DNA of 64,000 bases, taken from positions 124,001 through 188,000 of the forward strand of contig NZ_JAKREU010000006.1 in the NCBI RefSeq assembly GCF_022664435.1, given 5' to 3'. The DNA comes from Sphingomonas panni. GTDB taxonomy: Bacteria > Pseudomonadota > Alphaproteobacteria > Sphingomonadales > Sphingomonadaceae. Positions 18,394 to 27,279 of the stretch are shown in pieces. Both the position numbers and the translations under genes were made by a program. A model generated the notes under the pieces. The model saw only the letters and a program-made list of their open reading frames with translations. It did no database searches and had not been told where the DNA came from. Numbering within the stretch: the first letter of the stretch is position 1; each line of letters starts with the position of its first letter.

Positions 18394-19143
18394 ATGCACG
18401 AACCGTTCGACCAGACCCTCGACCGTATCGACGGCGGAACCGTATCGGGGCAGCATTTTCGCCATTTCGATCTGGTGATGGCGGCGTTCGTGACGATCCT
18501 GCTGCTGTCCAATATCATCGGTGCGGGAAAGGTGGCGGCGCTGGACGTCGGCGGTACGCCGTTCATGTTCGGGGCGGGCATCCTGTTCTTTCCGGTATCC
18601 TATGTCCTGGGCGACGTGCTGACCGAGGTCTATGGCTATGACCGGGCGCGGCGGTGCATTTGGGTCGGGTTCGCGGCGCTCCTCTTCATGGCATTCATGG
18701 CATGGGCGGTGGTCGCGATGCCGCCCGCCGCCGACTGGACGGGCCAAGGCGCCTATGAAGCGGTGTTCGGGCAGGTGCCGCGGATCGTCTTCGCGTCGAT
18801 CGCAGCCTTCTGGGCGGGGGAGTTCGTCAACGCCTATGTCCTCGCCCGGATGAAGGTCTGGACACGGGGCAGGGCGCTGTGGACGCGGACGATCGGGTCG
18901 ACGGTGGTGGGGCAGGCGGTCGACAGCGCGATCTTCTATCCGCTGGCGTTCCTGCATGTCTGGCCGACGCAGCAGGTGGCGACGGTGATGATCACCAACT
19001 GGGCGATGAAGGTCGCGTGGGAGATGGTGTTGACGCCGGTCACCTATGCCGTGGTCGGCTGGCTGAAGCGGCGCGAGGGCGTCGAGGTGTTCGATACCGC
19101 GACCGACTTCTCGCCCTTTGAGGGAGAGCGTCGGTCGCGGTGA
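18394..19143 (+). CDS. yhhQ: Queuosine precursor transporter (YhhQ/VUT family)
   Basis: This 249-residue membrane protein has about six hydrophobic segments and YhhQ (DUF165) motifs: ILLLSNIIGAGKVA, FPVSYVLGDVLTEVYGYDRA, FWAGEFVNAYVLARMK and TIGSTVVGQAVDSAIFYPLA. The family imports preQ0/preQ1 for synthesis of queuosine, the modified base at the wobble position of some tRNAs. The ATG at 18394 is chosen because an upstream in-frame start would lie inside the tRNA gene. It converges on purQ with a 7-base gap. No other queuosine gene is visible in the window. Confidence 0.88.
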   Translation: MHEPFDQTLDRIDGGTVSGQHFRHFDLVMAAFVTILLLSNIIGAGKVAALDVGGTPFMFGAGILFFPVSYVLGDVLTEVYGYDRARRCIWVGFAALLFMAFMAWAVVAMPPAADWTGQGAYEAVFGQVPRIVFASIAAFWAGEFVNAYVLARMKVWTRGRALWTRTIGSTVVGQAVDSAIFYPLAFLHVWPTQQVATVMITNWAMKVAWEMVLTPVTYAVVGWLKRREGVEVFDTATDFSPFEGERRSR

Positions 19144-19150
19144 GCGGCGT

Positions 19151-19819
19151 TCAGGCGCCGACCTTCGCCAGCAGCCCTTCGAACAGTGCGCGGCCGTCGC
19201 GCCCGCCATGGGCGGCTTCGATGCGGCGTTCGGGGTGGGGCATCATGCCCAGCACGTTGCCGGCATCGTTCACCAGGCCCGCAATGTCGCGCGCCGATCC
19301 GTTGACCGGTTCGGCATAGCGAAACGCGACCTGGCCCTCGCCCTCGATCCGGTCGAGCGTCGCGTCGTCGGCGGTGTAGTTGCCGTCATGATGCGCCACC
19401 GGCACCTTGATGGTGTCGCCCGACCGATAGCCGCTGGTAAAGGCCGAATGCGTGTCGCCGACCGTCAGCGCGACGTCGCGGCACACGAACGACAGCCCGC
19501 GATTGCGCATCAGCGCACCGGGCAGCAGACCGGCTTCGGTCAGGATCTGGAACCCGTTGCAGATGCCCAGTACCGGCAGCCCCTTGCCCGCCGCGTCGAC
19601 CACCGCGCGCATCACGGGCGAGCGGGCCGCGATCGCGCCGGAGCGGAGATAATCGCCATAGGAAAAGCCGCCGGGCACGGCGATCAGGCCGATATCGTCG
19701 GGCAGGTCGGTGTCGCGGTGCCACACCATCGTCGGCGCGGTACCCGTGACCGATTCGAGTGCGACGGCGATGTCGCGGTCGCAATTCGATCCCGGAAAGA
19801 CGATGACCGCGGTCTTCAT
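19151..19819 (-). CDS. purQ: Phosphoribosylformylglycinamidine synthase subunit PurQ
   Basis: This 222-residue glutaminase subunit makes ammonia from glutamine for the fourth step of purine synthesis (FGAR to FGAM). It is a class I amidotransferase: the nucleophile Cys is in GICNGFQIL, the catalytic His and Glu are in MMPHPERR, and the N-terminus is [13 protein letters not shown]. It overlaps the upstream purS stop by four bases (ATGA). It belongs to the three-subunit PurS/PurQ/small-PurL system; purL is not in the window. Confidence 0.96.
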   Translation of the reverse strand: MKTAVIVFPGSNCDRDIAVALESVTGTAPTMVWHRDTDLPDDIGLIAVPGGFSYGDYLRSGAIAARSPVMRAVVDAAGKGLPVLGICNGFQILTEAGLLPGALMRNRGLSFVCRDVALTVGDTHSAFTSGYRSGDTIKVPVAHHDGNYTADDATLDRIEGEGQVAFRYAEPVNGSARDIAGLVNDAGNVLGMMPHPERRIEAAHGGRDGRALFEGLLAKVGA

Positions 19820-20046
19820 GCCCGTTCGACCCGGTAGTTTTCGATGACCGTGTTGGCGAGCAGCTTGCGGCACATCGCGTCGATCGTCGCGTCGTCGGTG
19901 TCGTCCGCGACCTCCAGCTCGATCAGCTTGCCGACGCGCGCTTCGCCGACGCCCGCGAAGCCGAGCGAGGCGAGCGCATGTTCGATCGCCTTGCCCTGCG
20001 GATCGAGTACGCCGTTCTTGAGCGTCACGACGATGCGGAGTTTCAT
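19816..20046 (-). CDS. purS: Phosphoribosylformylglycinamidine synthase subunit PurS
   Basis: This 76-residue protein matches PurS in full length ([20 protein letters not shown] at the start, [13 protein letters not shown] at the end). PurS bridges PurQ and PurL in the split FGAM synthase and is thought to help transfer ammonia between them. Its stop overlaps the purQ start by four bases, so the pair is translationally coupled. It diverges from the PH-domain protein genes with about 125 bases between. Confidence 0.95.
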   Translation of the reverse strand: MKLRIVVTLKNGVLDPQGKAIEHALASLGFAGVGEARVGKLIELEVADDTDDATIDAMCRKLLANTVIENYRVERA

Positions 20047-20171
20047 GGATAGCCCTCGACTGCACAGATAATGCGCGCGCTATGGCCCCGCGAACGTCCG
20101 GGCACAAGAGCATTGCCGCCCCGCGCCGGATTCGCTTGAGCAAGGCGTGTTGCGCCCCTATCACACCGGGC

Positions 20172-20648
20172 ATGGACGATATCCCAACGCTTGCCCCGCT
20201 CGATCGCCGGTTCGTCAATGTCCTGCGCTGGCGGGGTGCCGTGCAGTCGCTGGCCTTGCTGGCGGTTGCCGTGGTGGTCGAACTGATCCTCGCCGACCAG
20301 GCATTGCCGAATGGGCTGGCCTGCGGGCCGGCATTGGCCATTGCGCTGTGGCTGACGTTCGTCGCACCGGCGCGCAAGTTCGCCCATTGGGGCTTCGCGC
20401 TCGACGACCGGGAATTGCAGGTTGCCCATGGTTGGCTGATGCGGGTCCATACCATCGTCCCGATCGGGCGGGTGCAGCATATCGACCTGGCGCAGGGGCC
20501 GATCGAGCGCGCCTGCGGCATCGCGACCGTCGTGCTGCATACCGCCGGCACCGACCATAGCCGCGTGGCGGTGCCCGGCCTGTCGCGCGAAGCGGCGGAA
20601 GGGGTGCGCGACCGCATCCGTGCCGCGATCGGCGCGTCGCCATGGTAA
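20172..20648 (+). CDS. Membrane protein with bacterial PH domain (YdbS-like)
   Basis: This 158-residue protein has two hydrophobic segments near the N-terminus (about 28-60) and then a bacterial pleckstrin-homology bPH2 domain (about 70-150) with the typical [21 protein letters not shown] and [11 protein letters not shown]. The ATG at 20172 is preferred over more distal starts because the family begins close to the first membrane segment. The following gene, a larger protein with the same domain, overlaps it by 7 bases. YdbS/YdbT pairs are widespread; in Bacillus they affect resistance to a cyclic peptide bacteriocin, but the biochemical role is unknown. Confidence 0.85.
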   Translation: MDDIPTLAPLDRRFVNVLRWRGAVQSLALLAVAVVVELILADQALPNGLACGPALAIALWLTFVAPARKFAHWGFALDDRELQVAHGWLMRVHTIVPIGRVQHIDLAQGPIERACGIATVVLHTAGTDHSRVAVPGLSREAAEGVRDRIRAAIGASPW

Positions 20649-22129
20649 GCGGGAGCGATGCGGCGCGTCGGCTGCATCCCGGCACCATCGCGCTCAGGAT
20701 CGTGGTGAAGGCGCCACAGAATGTCGCGGGGCTGGTCGCACTGTCGGCGGCGGCGTCGAAGGGCGGAGCGCTGGTGATGGCCGGGGTCGCCGCGCTGGTG
20801 CTGGTCGGGGCGGGGCTGGTGACGTGGCTGCGCTGGCGGTCATTCACCTATCGCATTGCCGACGGCGAACTGGTGATCGCCGACGGCATCCTGCACCGCA
20901 ATCGCCGCTCGATCCCGTTCGAACGCATTCAGGACGTGTCGATCGACCAGAAGTTGCTGGCGCGCGTTTTCGGCTTGGCGCGCGTGCGGATCGAGACCGG
21001 CGGCGGGGAAGCGGACGAGGCCTCGCTCGACAGCGTGTCGCTGGCCGAAGCCGCGCGACTGCGTGCCGTGCTGCGTGGTCGCGATGCGCCGGCGGCGGCG
21101 GCGGCGGCGACGGAGGCGGTCCCGACGCGCGACATCGTCTTCGCCATGGATACGCGGCGCGTGTTGACCATGGGCCTGTTCGGCTTTTCGCTGGTGTGGG
21201 TCGGCGTGCTGTTCGCGGCGATCAATCAGCTGGGCGACGTGATCGGGCTCGACTGGAACGGCTGGCGCGATTGGGCGGGGATCGCCGGGCGTCAGGCGTG
21301 GGCGCTCGCAACGCCGCTCTTCGTGCTGCTCGCCGCCATCGCCGCGCTGACGGTCGGCGCGATCAGCGGGGTCGCGCGGACCTTCTTCATCGAACATGGC
21401 TTTCGGCTGGAGCGGGAGGGCACGCGCCTGCGCCGGGTGCGTGGCCTGACCACCCGGACCGAAGTCGTCGTCAGCCTGGCGCGCATTCAGCTGGCGCTGA
21501 TCGAACGCGGGATGGTCAGCGGACGACTGGGCTGGTCGGGGCTGCGGTTGCAGACGCTGGGCGGCAGCGACGATGCCGGCGGGCGGCAGCAGGTCGCGCC
21601 CTTTGCGCGCGACGAAGAGGTGACGCGCGTGCTGGCGGCGGCCGGTTACCCGGCGTTCGATCCGCAGCCGCTGCGCCCTGTCGCGTTCGGGCATGTCGTG
21701 CGCATCGGGCTGTTGCGCGGCGGGCTGCCGCTTCTCGGCGTCCTTGCGATCAGCTGGTTCGTGCCGCTGGCGGCGTTGGCGCTCCTGCTGGTGCCGATTC
21801 CGGTGGTCGTCGCGCTGATGGCGCGGCGGCGGCATCGGTACGCCATCGTCGGCGACACATTGCAGGTGACGCGCGGCGTGTTGTCGAAACAGGCGTGGAT
21901 CGTGCCGCTCCGCCATATCCAGAGCGTGTCGGTAACCCGTTCGCCGCTGCAACGGCTGCTCGGCGTCGCAACGGTCAGGGTCGACACGGCTGGTGCGAAG
22001 GGAATGGGGCGGCCGGATGTGTCCGACCTCGCGGTAGGAGATGCCTATCCGCTGGCGCGGGCGCTGCTGGCAGTTGGGTCGGGCATGAACGCGTCTGGCA
22101 TCCCACGGCACCCCGAAAGCCTCCGCTGA
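20642..22129 (+). CDS. Membrane protein with repeated bacterial PH domains (YdbT-like)
   Basis: This 495-residue protein has several paired membrane segments (about 38-62, 170-230, 345-385) alternating with three bPH2 regions. These carry [20 protein letters not shown] (about 90), [19 protein letters not shown] (about 275) and [19 protein letters not shown] (about 420). The R-I-Q-type motif recurs in all three, showing internal duplication. It overlaps the preceding YdbS-like gene and is surely co-expressed with it. Function is unknown beyond the YdbS/YdbT family assignment. Confidence 0.85.
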   Translation: MVSGSDAARRLHPGTIALRIVVKAPQNVAGLVALSAAASKGGALVMAGVAALVLVGAGLVTWLRWRSFTYRIADGELVIADGILHRNRRSIPFERIQDVSIDQKLLARVFGLARVRIETGGGEADEASLDSVSLAEAARLRAVLRGRDAPAAAAAATEAVPTRDIVFAMDTRRVLTMGLFGFSLVWVGVLFAAINQLGDVIGLDWNGWRDWAGIAGRQAWALATPLFVLLAAIAALTVGAISGVARTFFIEHGFRLEREGTRLRRVRGLTTRTEVVVSLARIQLALIERGMVSGRLGWSGLRLQTLGGSDDAGGRQQVAPFARDEEVTRVLAAAGYPAFDPQPLRPVAFGHVVRIGLLRGGLPLLGVLAISWFVPLAALALLLVPIPVVVALMARRRHRYAIVGDTLQVTRGVLSKQAWIVPLRHIQSVSVTRSPLQRLLGVATVRVDTAGAKGMGRPDVSDLAVGDAYPLARALLAVGSGMNASGIPRHPESLR

Positions 22130-22189
22130 GCATACGCCGCCGGTGCCGTAGCCGGCCCCGGCCATTGTCGGCGCATCGGTCTGCGGCTG

Positions 22190-23512
22190 CTACTCCCGCG
22201 TTGCGGCCGGCGAGGCGGTCGGCACAGGATCGCTCCGCCGCCGCACCCCGGTCAGCGGCGCGGTGGGCTGGATCGGGTCCGGCCGGACGGTCGCGGGTGC
22301 AACGGCCGGTGGGGGCGGCGGCGCGCCGCGGCGCATACAATCGACGGCGCGGCGCGGCACCTGCTGGCAATTCCATAGCCGGCGTTCCAGCGGCACCGCG
22401 CGGTCGCGGTAATAGGCGAACGACATCGTCTCGACTGCCGCCTGTTCGCTCGCGGCCGCCGCCTGCGCCGGGACCGCCGTCTTGTCACGCCAGCCGATAA
22501 ACTTGCACCGCACCCGGTCACCGCAGGCCGCTACCGCCAACGCGGGCCAGCTGTCCGGCGGTCCCGCGCTATCGAGCGCGACGAGGAAGGTGTCGGGATC
22601 GTCGCTGCTGGGGCGCGGCACCGATCCGCCCGCGAACCGACCGGTCAGCATTCCGGCTTCCTGTTCGACCGCCAGCACTTCGGGCAGCTTGTGGACGTCG
22701 GAATAGGGCGTGAGCTGCATGATGCGCGGTTCCTCGTCGCCCGCGCGCTGGCGGAACGCGCCGGGCGTGCCCCACCATCCGGCCCAGCGGAAGAAGAGAT
22801 GCGTGTCGACCGCCGCGATCTTCGACAGGCTCGACTGCCAATAGGGCACGACCCAGTCGGTATGATAATGGGTGGCGTAGCCGACCGGTGCATAGACGCT
22901 GCCCGACAGTGCCGCCGCCGCCACCTGCCGTGCACGTTCCCAGAAGGCGTCGGGATATCTGCGGGTAAGTGCTCCGTCGCAGGTGAAGGTGAACTGGCAA
23001 CCGGTGCGCCGCTCCGATCCCTGAAACACCACGCCGCATATGCTCGCCGGAAAGGCGGGATGGCGCGCGCGGTTCAGCACGACCTGTGCCACCGCGCGCT
23101 GGCCCTTGGTATCGTCGCCTGCTTCGTACAGCACGGCGGCGGCAAGGCAGTCGGTGGCGCGCGCTCGGTTCTCGGCATCGCCGGCGAAGCGGAACGGGCG
23201 TGCGGCGGGGTTGGGGCCATCGAAAAAAGGCACGGTCGCGTTGAAGGCGCGCGCTTCATCGGGGGGCAGGTTGCGGAACTCGGCCGGTTCGACCGGGGGT
23301 GGGGGAATCGTCGGACCGGCGGCACGACCGACAGTGGCGCGTTGGCCCTGCGCCATGCGAGGCTCGACGCGAACCGCCGGCGCGCGTTCGACGATCAGCG
23401 CGGGCACGACGGCGGCCGCGACCGACAGCACGACCAGCACGCCATCGAGTGCGGTCGATCCGGTGCGCATGGCGTTTCGTGTCGGTGCTACGTCCAGCGG
23501 CATGTTTGCCAA
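22190..23512 (-). CDS. Cell-wall hydrolase, SleB family
   Basis: This 440-residue protein has one membrane segment near the N-terminus (about 22-45, LDGVLVVLSVAAAVVPALIV), a Pro-rich linker (about 60-80), and a SleB hydrolase domain (about 115-240) with the catalytic Glu in AAAVLYEAGDD and the motifs VAQVVLNRARHPAFP, CQFTFTCDG and YATHYHTDWV. The C-terminal ~150 residues are low in recognisable motifs and end in a Pro/Ala-rich tail. SleB-type lytic transglycosylases act on peptidoglycan, and sphingomonads carry them despite not forming spores. It is convergent with the PH-domain gene. Confidence 0.87.
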   Translation of the reverse strand: MANMPLDVAPTRNAMRTGSTALDGVLVVLSVAAAVVPALIVERAPAVRVEPRMAQGQRATVGRAAGPTIPPPPVEPAEFRNLPPDEARAFNATVPFFDGPNPAARPFRFAGDAENRARATDCLAAAVLYEAGDDTKGQRAVAQVVLNRARHPAFPASICGVVFQGSERRTGCQFTFTCDGALTRRYPDAFWERARQVAAAALSGSVYAPVGYATHYHTDWVVPYWQSSLSKIAAVDTHLFFRWAGWWGTPGAFRQRAGDEEPRIMQLTPYSDVHKLPEVLAVEQEAGMLTGRFAGGSVPRPSSDDPDTFLVALDSAGPPDSWPALAVAACGDRVRCKFIGWRDKTAVPAQAAAASEQAAVETMSFAYYRDRAVPLERRLWNCQQVPRRAVDCMRRGAPPPPPAVAPATVRPDPIQPTAPLTGVRRRSDPVPTASPAATRE

Positions 23513-23519
23513 AAATTTT

Positions 23520-23636
23520 CCGTTCGGTTCGAGCAGCTTCGAGCTTGTCGAGAAGCGTCTGTCGAGAACGTCACGCCGGTGGCGCCTTCTCGACTACGGA
23601 TCTCGACAAGCTCGATCCTCCGCTCGAAGCGAACGG
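23520..23636. repeat. Palindromic intergenic repeat, family A copy 1
   Basis: This 117-base element lies between cysK and the SleB gene. Its ends are inverted: it begins CCGTTCGGTTCGAGCAGCTT and ends with ...CGCTCGAAGCGAACGG. Internal arms TCGAGCTTGTCGAGA and TCTCGACAAGCTCGA pair as well. A second copy lies at 53507-53604. It would form a long hairpin in RNA. No coding content. Confidence 0.85.
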
Positions 23637-23655
23637 AGGGGGTTATGGGATATGC

Positions 23656-24576
23656 TTACTGCTCCGGCAGGAAGTCCGGCACCGACAGATAACGCTCGCC
23701 GGTGTCGTAGTTGAAGCCCAGCACGCGCACGCCATCGGGCAGGTCGGGCAGCTTTTGCAGGATCGCCGCCAGCGTCGCGCCCGATGAAATGCCGACCAGC
23801 ATTCCTTCCTCGCGGGCCGAGCGTCGCGCCATGTCCTTGGCCACCGCCGCATCCACCTTGATGACGCCGTCGATCGCGCGGGTGTGGAGGTTGGCCGGCA
23901 CGAAGCCCGCGCCGATGCCCTGGATCGGGTGCGGGCCGGGCTGTCCGCCCGAGATGACCGGCGAGAGTTCGGGTTCGACCGCGAACACCTTCAGGTTCGG
24001 CCACTTCTCCTTCAGCGCCTCGGCGACGCCGGTGATGTGGCCGCCGGTGCCGACACCAGTGATGATGACGTCGATGGGACTGTCGGCGAAGTCGCGCAGG
24101 ATTTCCTGCGCCGTGGTGCGTACATGGACGTCGACATTCGCCGGGTTTTCGAACTGCTGCGGAATCCACGCATCGGGCGTTTCGGCGGCCAGTTCATGTG
24201 CGCGTTCGATCGCGCCCTTCATCCCCTTCTCACGGGGCGTCAGGTCGAAGGTCGCACCATAGGCGAGCATCAGGCGACGCCGCTCGATGCTCATGCTTTC
24301 GGGCATGACCAGGATCAGCTTGTAGCCCTTGACCGCCGCGACCATCGCCAGCCCGACGCCGGTATTGCCACTGGTCGGTTCGATGATCGTGCCGCCGGGC
24401 TTCAGGTCGCCCGACGCTTCCGCCGCCTCGATCATGGCCAGGGCGATGCGGTCCTTGATCGACCCGCCGGGGTTGGAGCGTTCGGACTTGATCCACACCT
24501 CGGCATCGCCGAACAGCCGGCGGACGCGGACGTGCGGCGTATTCCCGATGGTTTGCAGGATGGTATCGGCCTTCAT
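23656..24576 (-). CDS. cysK: Cysteine synthase A (O-acetylserine sulfhydrylase)
   Basis: This 306-residue PLP enzyme makes cysteine from O-acetylserine and sulfide. The PLP-binding Lys is in [12 protein letters not shown], the substrate loop is [13 protein letters not shown], the phosphate-binding glycine loop is [10 protein letters not shown], and the late Ser is in [12 protein letters not shown]. The length is typical of CysK. It begins at an ATG that overlaps the stop of the MFS transporter gene by four bases (ATGA), an unusual partner suggesting co-expression. Confidence 0.96.
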   Translation of the reverse strand: MKADTILQTIGNTPHVRVRRLFGDAEVWIKSERSNPGGSIKDRIALAMIEAAEASGDLKPGGTIIEPTSGNTGVGLAMVAAVKGYKLILVMPESMSIERRRLMLAYGATFDLTPREKGMKGAIERAHELAAETPDAWIPQQFENPANVDVHVRTTAQEILRDFADSPIDVIITGVGTGGHITGVAEALKEKWPNLKVFAVEPELSPVISGGQPGPHPIQGIGAGFVPANLHTRAIDGVIKVDAAVAKDMARRSAREEGMLVGISSGATLAAILQKLPDLPDGVRVLGFNYDTGERYLSVPDFLPEQ

Positions 24577-25901
24577 GGCTGTGTCTCCTTGGGGATGACT
24601 TCCAAATCTTCGGGTGGCGTAAAGCTCCGCGCGGCGCGCAGTTCGGGGAACAGGCGCGACCACAGCATCGTAACGCCGATCGCCAGCACGCCGCCCCCGG
24701 CGACCGCAATCACCGGGCCGACCAGTGCCGCAAGGAAGCCGGAGCGTGCCTCGCCCAGTTCGTTCGAACCCGACACGAACAGCGTCGACACCGCGCCGAC
24801 CCGCCCGCGCATCGCATCGGGCGTGTGCAACTGGATCAGCGATTGCCGGACATAGACCGACACCATGTCGGTCGCCCCGACCACGAACAGCGAAACGAGC
24901 GCCAGGATCGCGGCCGGCGCGAAATCGCTGCCGATCGCCGAGGGGCCGAACACCGGAATCAGCAGCGGCGCGGACAGGCCGAACAGCGCGGTCGCCGCGC
25001 CGAAGCCCATCACCGACAGCAGCATCTTGGCCCCGACATCCTTCGACAGCGGCTTCACGGCAAAGACGGCAGCCACCGCCACCGCGCCCAAAGCCGGGGC
25101 GGCGCGCAAATGGCCCAGCCCGTCCGCGCCGATCTGCAGAATGTCGCGCGCATAGATCGGCAGCATCGCCGTCGCACCGCCCAGCAGCACCGCGAACAGG
25201 TCGAGCGAGATCGCGCCGAACACCAGACGGTTGCGACGGACATAGGACAGGCCGTCGAGCATCTGCCGCCACGGGTTCATGTTGCCGGTGATCGCCGCGC
25301 GCGGGATCGGCGGGATCAGGAACAGCATGACGAGGCCGAACAGGAACAGTCCGGCCGACACCGCATAGGGCAGGTAATGGCCGAAGGCGTAGAGATAGCC
25401 GCCCATCGCCGGCCCCAGCACCGACCCGCCCTGCCACGCGATCGAACTCATCGCGATCGCGGTCGGCAGCACCGCGGGTGGCACCAGATTGGGGGCGAGC
25501 GCCTGCAACGCCGGCCCGGCAAAGGCACGCGCGACGCCCAGCATCGCCGCGACGAAGAACAGCCAGGGCAGGGTGATCGCGCCGCTATAGGTCAGCCATG
25601 CCAGCAGCAGGGCACAGCCGCCCTCAAGCGCCACCGACCCGCGCGCGATCCAGCGCCGGTCGACGCGGTCCGCGACCCAGCCCGCGACCAGCGAGAGCAC
25701 CAGCAGCGGAAAAAACTGTGCAACGCCGATCAGGCCCAGCTGAAACGCCGACTCCTTGATCGTCATCGTCTCACGCGCGATGTCGTACACCTGCCAGCCG
25801 ATGACCACGACCATCGCGATCTGTGCCAGCGTGTTCGACAGGCGCGCGAGGAAATAGGCGCGGAACGGCGCGATCGACAGCGGGTGGGGCGTGGCACTCA
25901 T
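24573..25901 (-). CDS. MFS transporter, EntS/MFS_3-like exporter
   Basis: This 442-residue protein has about 12 membrane segments and MFS signatures: [20 protein letters not shown] at the start, [19 protein letters not shown] for the loop 2-3 motif, and [20 protein letters not shown] in the second half. This pattern is typical of the EntS/MFS_3 effector-exporter group. The ATG at 25901 gives [17 protein letters not shown], the usual compact N-terminus. It is coupled to cysK by a four-base overlap. The substrate is unknown; the linkage to cysteine synthesis may point to export of a thiol or amino acid derivative, which is speculation. Confidence 0.83.
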   Translation of the reverse strand: MSATPHPLSIAPFRAYFLARLSNTLAQIAMVVVIGWQVYDIARETMTIKESAFQLGLIGVAQFFPLLVLSLVAGWVADRVDRRWIARGSVALEGGCALLLAWLTYSGAITLPWLFFVAAMLGVARAFAGPALQALAPNLVPPAVLPTAIAMSSIAWQGGSVLGPAMGGYLYAFGHYLPYAVSAGLFLFGLVMLFLIPPIPRAAITGNMNPWRQMLDGLSYVRRNRLVFGAISLDLFAVLLGGATAMLPIYARDILQIGADGLGHLRAAPALGAVAVAAVFAVKPLSKDVGAKMLLSVMGFGAATALFGLSAPLLIPVFGPSAIGSDFAPAAILALVSLFVVGATDMVSVYVRQSLIQLHTPDAMRGRVGAVSTLFVSGSNELGEARSGFLAALVGPVIAVAGGGVLAIGVTMLWSRLFPELRAARSFTPPEDLEVIPKETQP

Positions 25902-25983
25902 CGGTGGGGGTTTAGGTCCGAGGAACGGCCGGGGCAATGCAGATCGGCTTTGGGGGTATTGGGTGGTGGCTTGTTCCCCGAAC

Positions 25984-26077
25984 CGTCACCCCCGCGCAGA
26001 CGGGGGTCCATAAACGCGACATAGGCGATTCATCGCGACCGCTGCGTGTATGGATTCCCGCCTTCGCGGGAATGACG
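25984..26077. repeat. Palindromic intergenic repeat, family B copy 1
   Basis: Two facing hairpin units of about 28 bases. The left is CGTCACCCCCGCGCAGACGG followed by GGGTCCAT; the right is ATGGATTCCCGCCTTCGCGG followed by GAATGACG. Their outer ends are complementary. Related pairs recur at 30069, 36187, 55626 and 61989. It lies between the MFS exporter and an alpha/beta hydrolase gene. Confidence 0.85.
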
Positions 26078-26092
26078 AGAGCATCGAGACGA

Positions 26093-26917
26093 TTACCGCC
26101 CCAAAAAGCGCAGCAGATCCTCGGTCAACCGGTCGCTCTCGGTCGCGAACAGGCCGTGCGGCGCGCCGTCATACTCGACCAGCGTCGCATTGGGCAGCGC
26201 CTTGGCCAGCGCGCGACCGGTCGCGTCGATCGGCACCGTCTGGTCCGAGGTGCCGTGGATGACGAGCGTCGGCACGGTGATCGACGGCACATCGGGGCGG
26301 AAATCGGTCGTCCCGAACGATTCCGCACAGGCGAGCGTCGGCTTCAGTCCGGCCAGCATCGCGGTGTTCCACGACAGGTCCAGCACTTCCTCGCTCACCG
26401 GACTGGTGATGAAGCCGACGCCATAGAACTGGTCGAAGAAGGTGCGGAAGAATTTCGGGCGATCCGCCTTGATATTATCGGCGATTTCCTGAAGCTGGTC
26501 CTGCGGCACACCATCGGGATTGTCGTCGGTCTGGAGCATGTACGGAACGACCGATCCGATGAAGCCGGCCCGCGTAACGCCCTTGCCTCCGTGCCGCGAC
26601 ATGTAGCGCGCGACCTCGCCGCCACCCATCGAGAAGCCGATCAGCGCAATGTCGTCGGTGACGCCGGTTTCCTTCAGTACGTCGGCCAGATCGTCCGACA
26701 GCGTGTCGTAATCATAGCCCGACCACGGCTGGTCCGACCGGCCGAAGCCGCGCCGATCATAGGCGATCACGCGATATCCGGCATCCGCGAGCGCCATCGC
26801 CTGCGGGTCCCAGCTGTCGGCCGACAGCGGCCAGCCATGGATCAGCACTACGGGTCGCCCCTGTCCCCAGTCCTTCACGAACAGGTTGGTACCGTCACGG
26901 GTCTTTACATAGGGCAT
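26093..26917 (-). CDS. Alpha/beta hydrolase, non-heme chloroperoxidase/arylesterase type
   Basis: This 274-residue protein has the full alpha/beta-hydrolase triad: oxyanion region VVLIHGWPLSADSWD, nucleophile Ser in GFSMGGGEVARY, Asp in IHGTSDQTVP and His in GAPHGLFATE. The cap and the opening MPYVKTRDGTNLFVKDWG match the cofactor-free haloperoxidase/arylesterase group. These cytoplasmic enzymes hydrolyse small esters and can show perhydrolase activity in vitro. The gene stands alone on the minus strand. Confidence 0.9.
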   Translation of the reverse strand: MPYVKTRDGTNLFVKDWGQGRPVVLIHGWPLSADSWDPQAMALADAGYRVIAYDRRGFGRSDQPWSGYDYDTLSDDLADVLKETGVTDDIALIGFSMGGGEVARYMSRHGGKGVTRAGFIGSVVPYMLQTDDNPDGVPQDQLQEIADNIKADRPKFFRTFFDQFYGVGFITSPVSEEVLDLSWNTAMLAGLKPTLACAESFGTTDFRPDVPSITVPTLVIHGTSDQTVPIDATGRALAKALPNATLVEYDGAPHGLFATESDRLTEDLLRFLGR

Positions 26918-26996
26918 GTCGCGGTCCTCGTCTGGAAATTCCAGTTCGTGAACGAGCGAGCCGCGGCCGGGTTGCTTCTGTGAACGGGGGGTACGG

Positions 26997-27179
26997 TCAG
27001 CGCGGAACGATCCCCAGCACCGGGCGGATCACACCGCGTTCGGCATCGCGCAGGATGGCCGAATAGCGTTCGGCCATTTCCATATGGACCCGCCGTACTT
27101 CCGGCAGGCTCGCTTCGCTTGCACGATGTCGCGATTCGTCCAGCCGGCGGCGGTAATAGGTAATAGTGTCGGTGGGCAT
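26997..27179 (-). CDS. Small conserved-looking protein of unknown function
   Basis: This 60-codon gene encodes a charged, helical-looking protein beginning MPTDTITYYRRRLDESRHRA, with a downstream EVRRVHMEMAERYSAILRDAE. The ATG at 27179 has an ideal AGGAGG ribosome binding site six bases upstream, which is the main argument that it is real. There is no signal peptide or Cys. I do not recognise a family. It lies between uvrD and an alpha/beta hydrolase on the same strand. Confidence 0.65.
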   Translation of the reverse strand: MPTDTITYYRRRLDESRHRASEASLPEVRRVHMEMAERYSAILRDAERGVIRPVLGIVPR

Positions 27180-27279
27180 GTCAGCCTCCTGTACAGTGTA
27201 CCTGGCGGACAATGATTACGCTGTTTGGATCAATGCGTCCCTGATCCAGATCAAGCATTCGTTCAGCGTCGGCTCATCC

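Noticed and set aside
20620..22500. A plus-strand open frame of about 620 codons overlapping the YdbT-like gene
   Set aside because: It shares the strand but not the frame with the PH-domain gene, which has membrane segments and repeated motifs. The alternative is Arg/Ala-rich and patternless.
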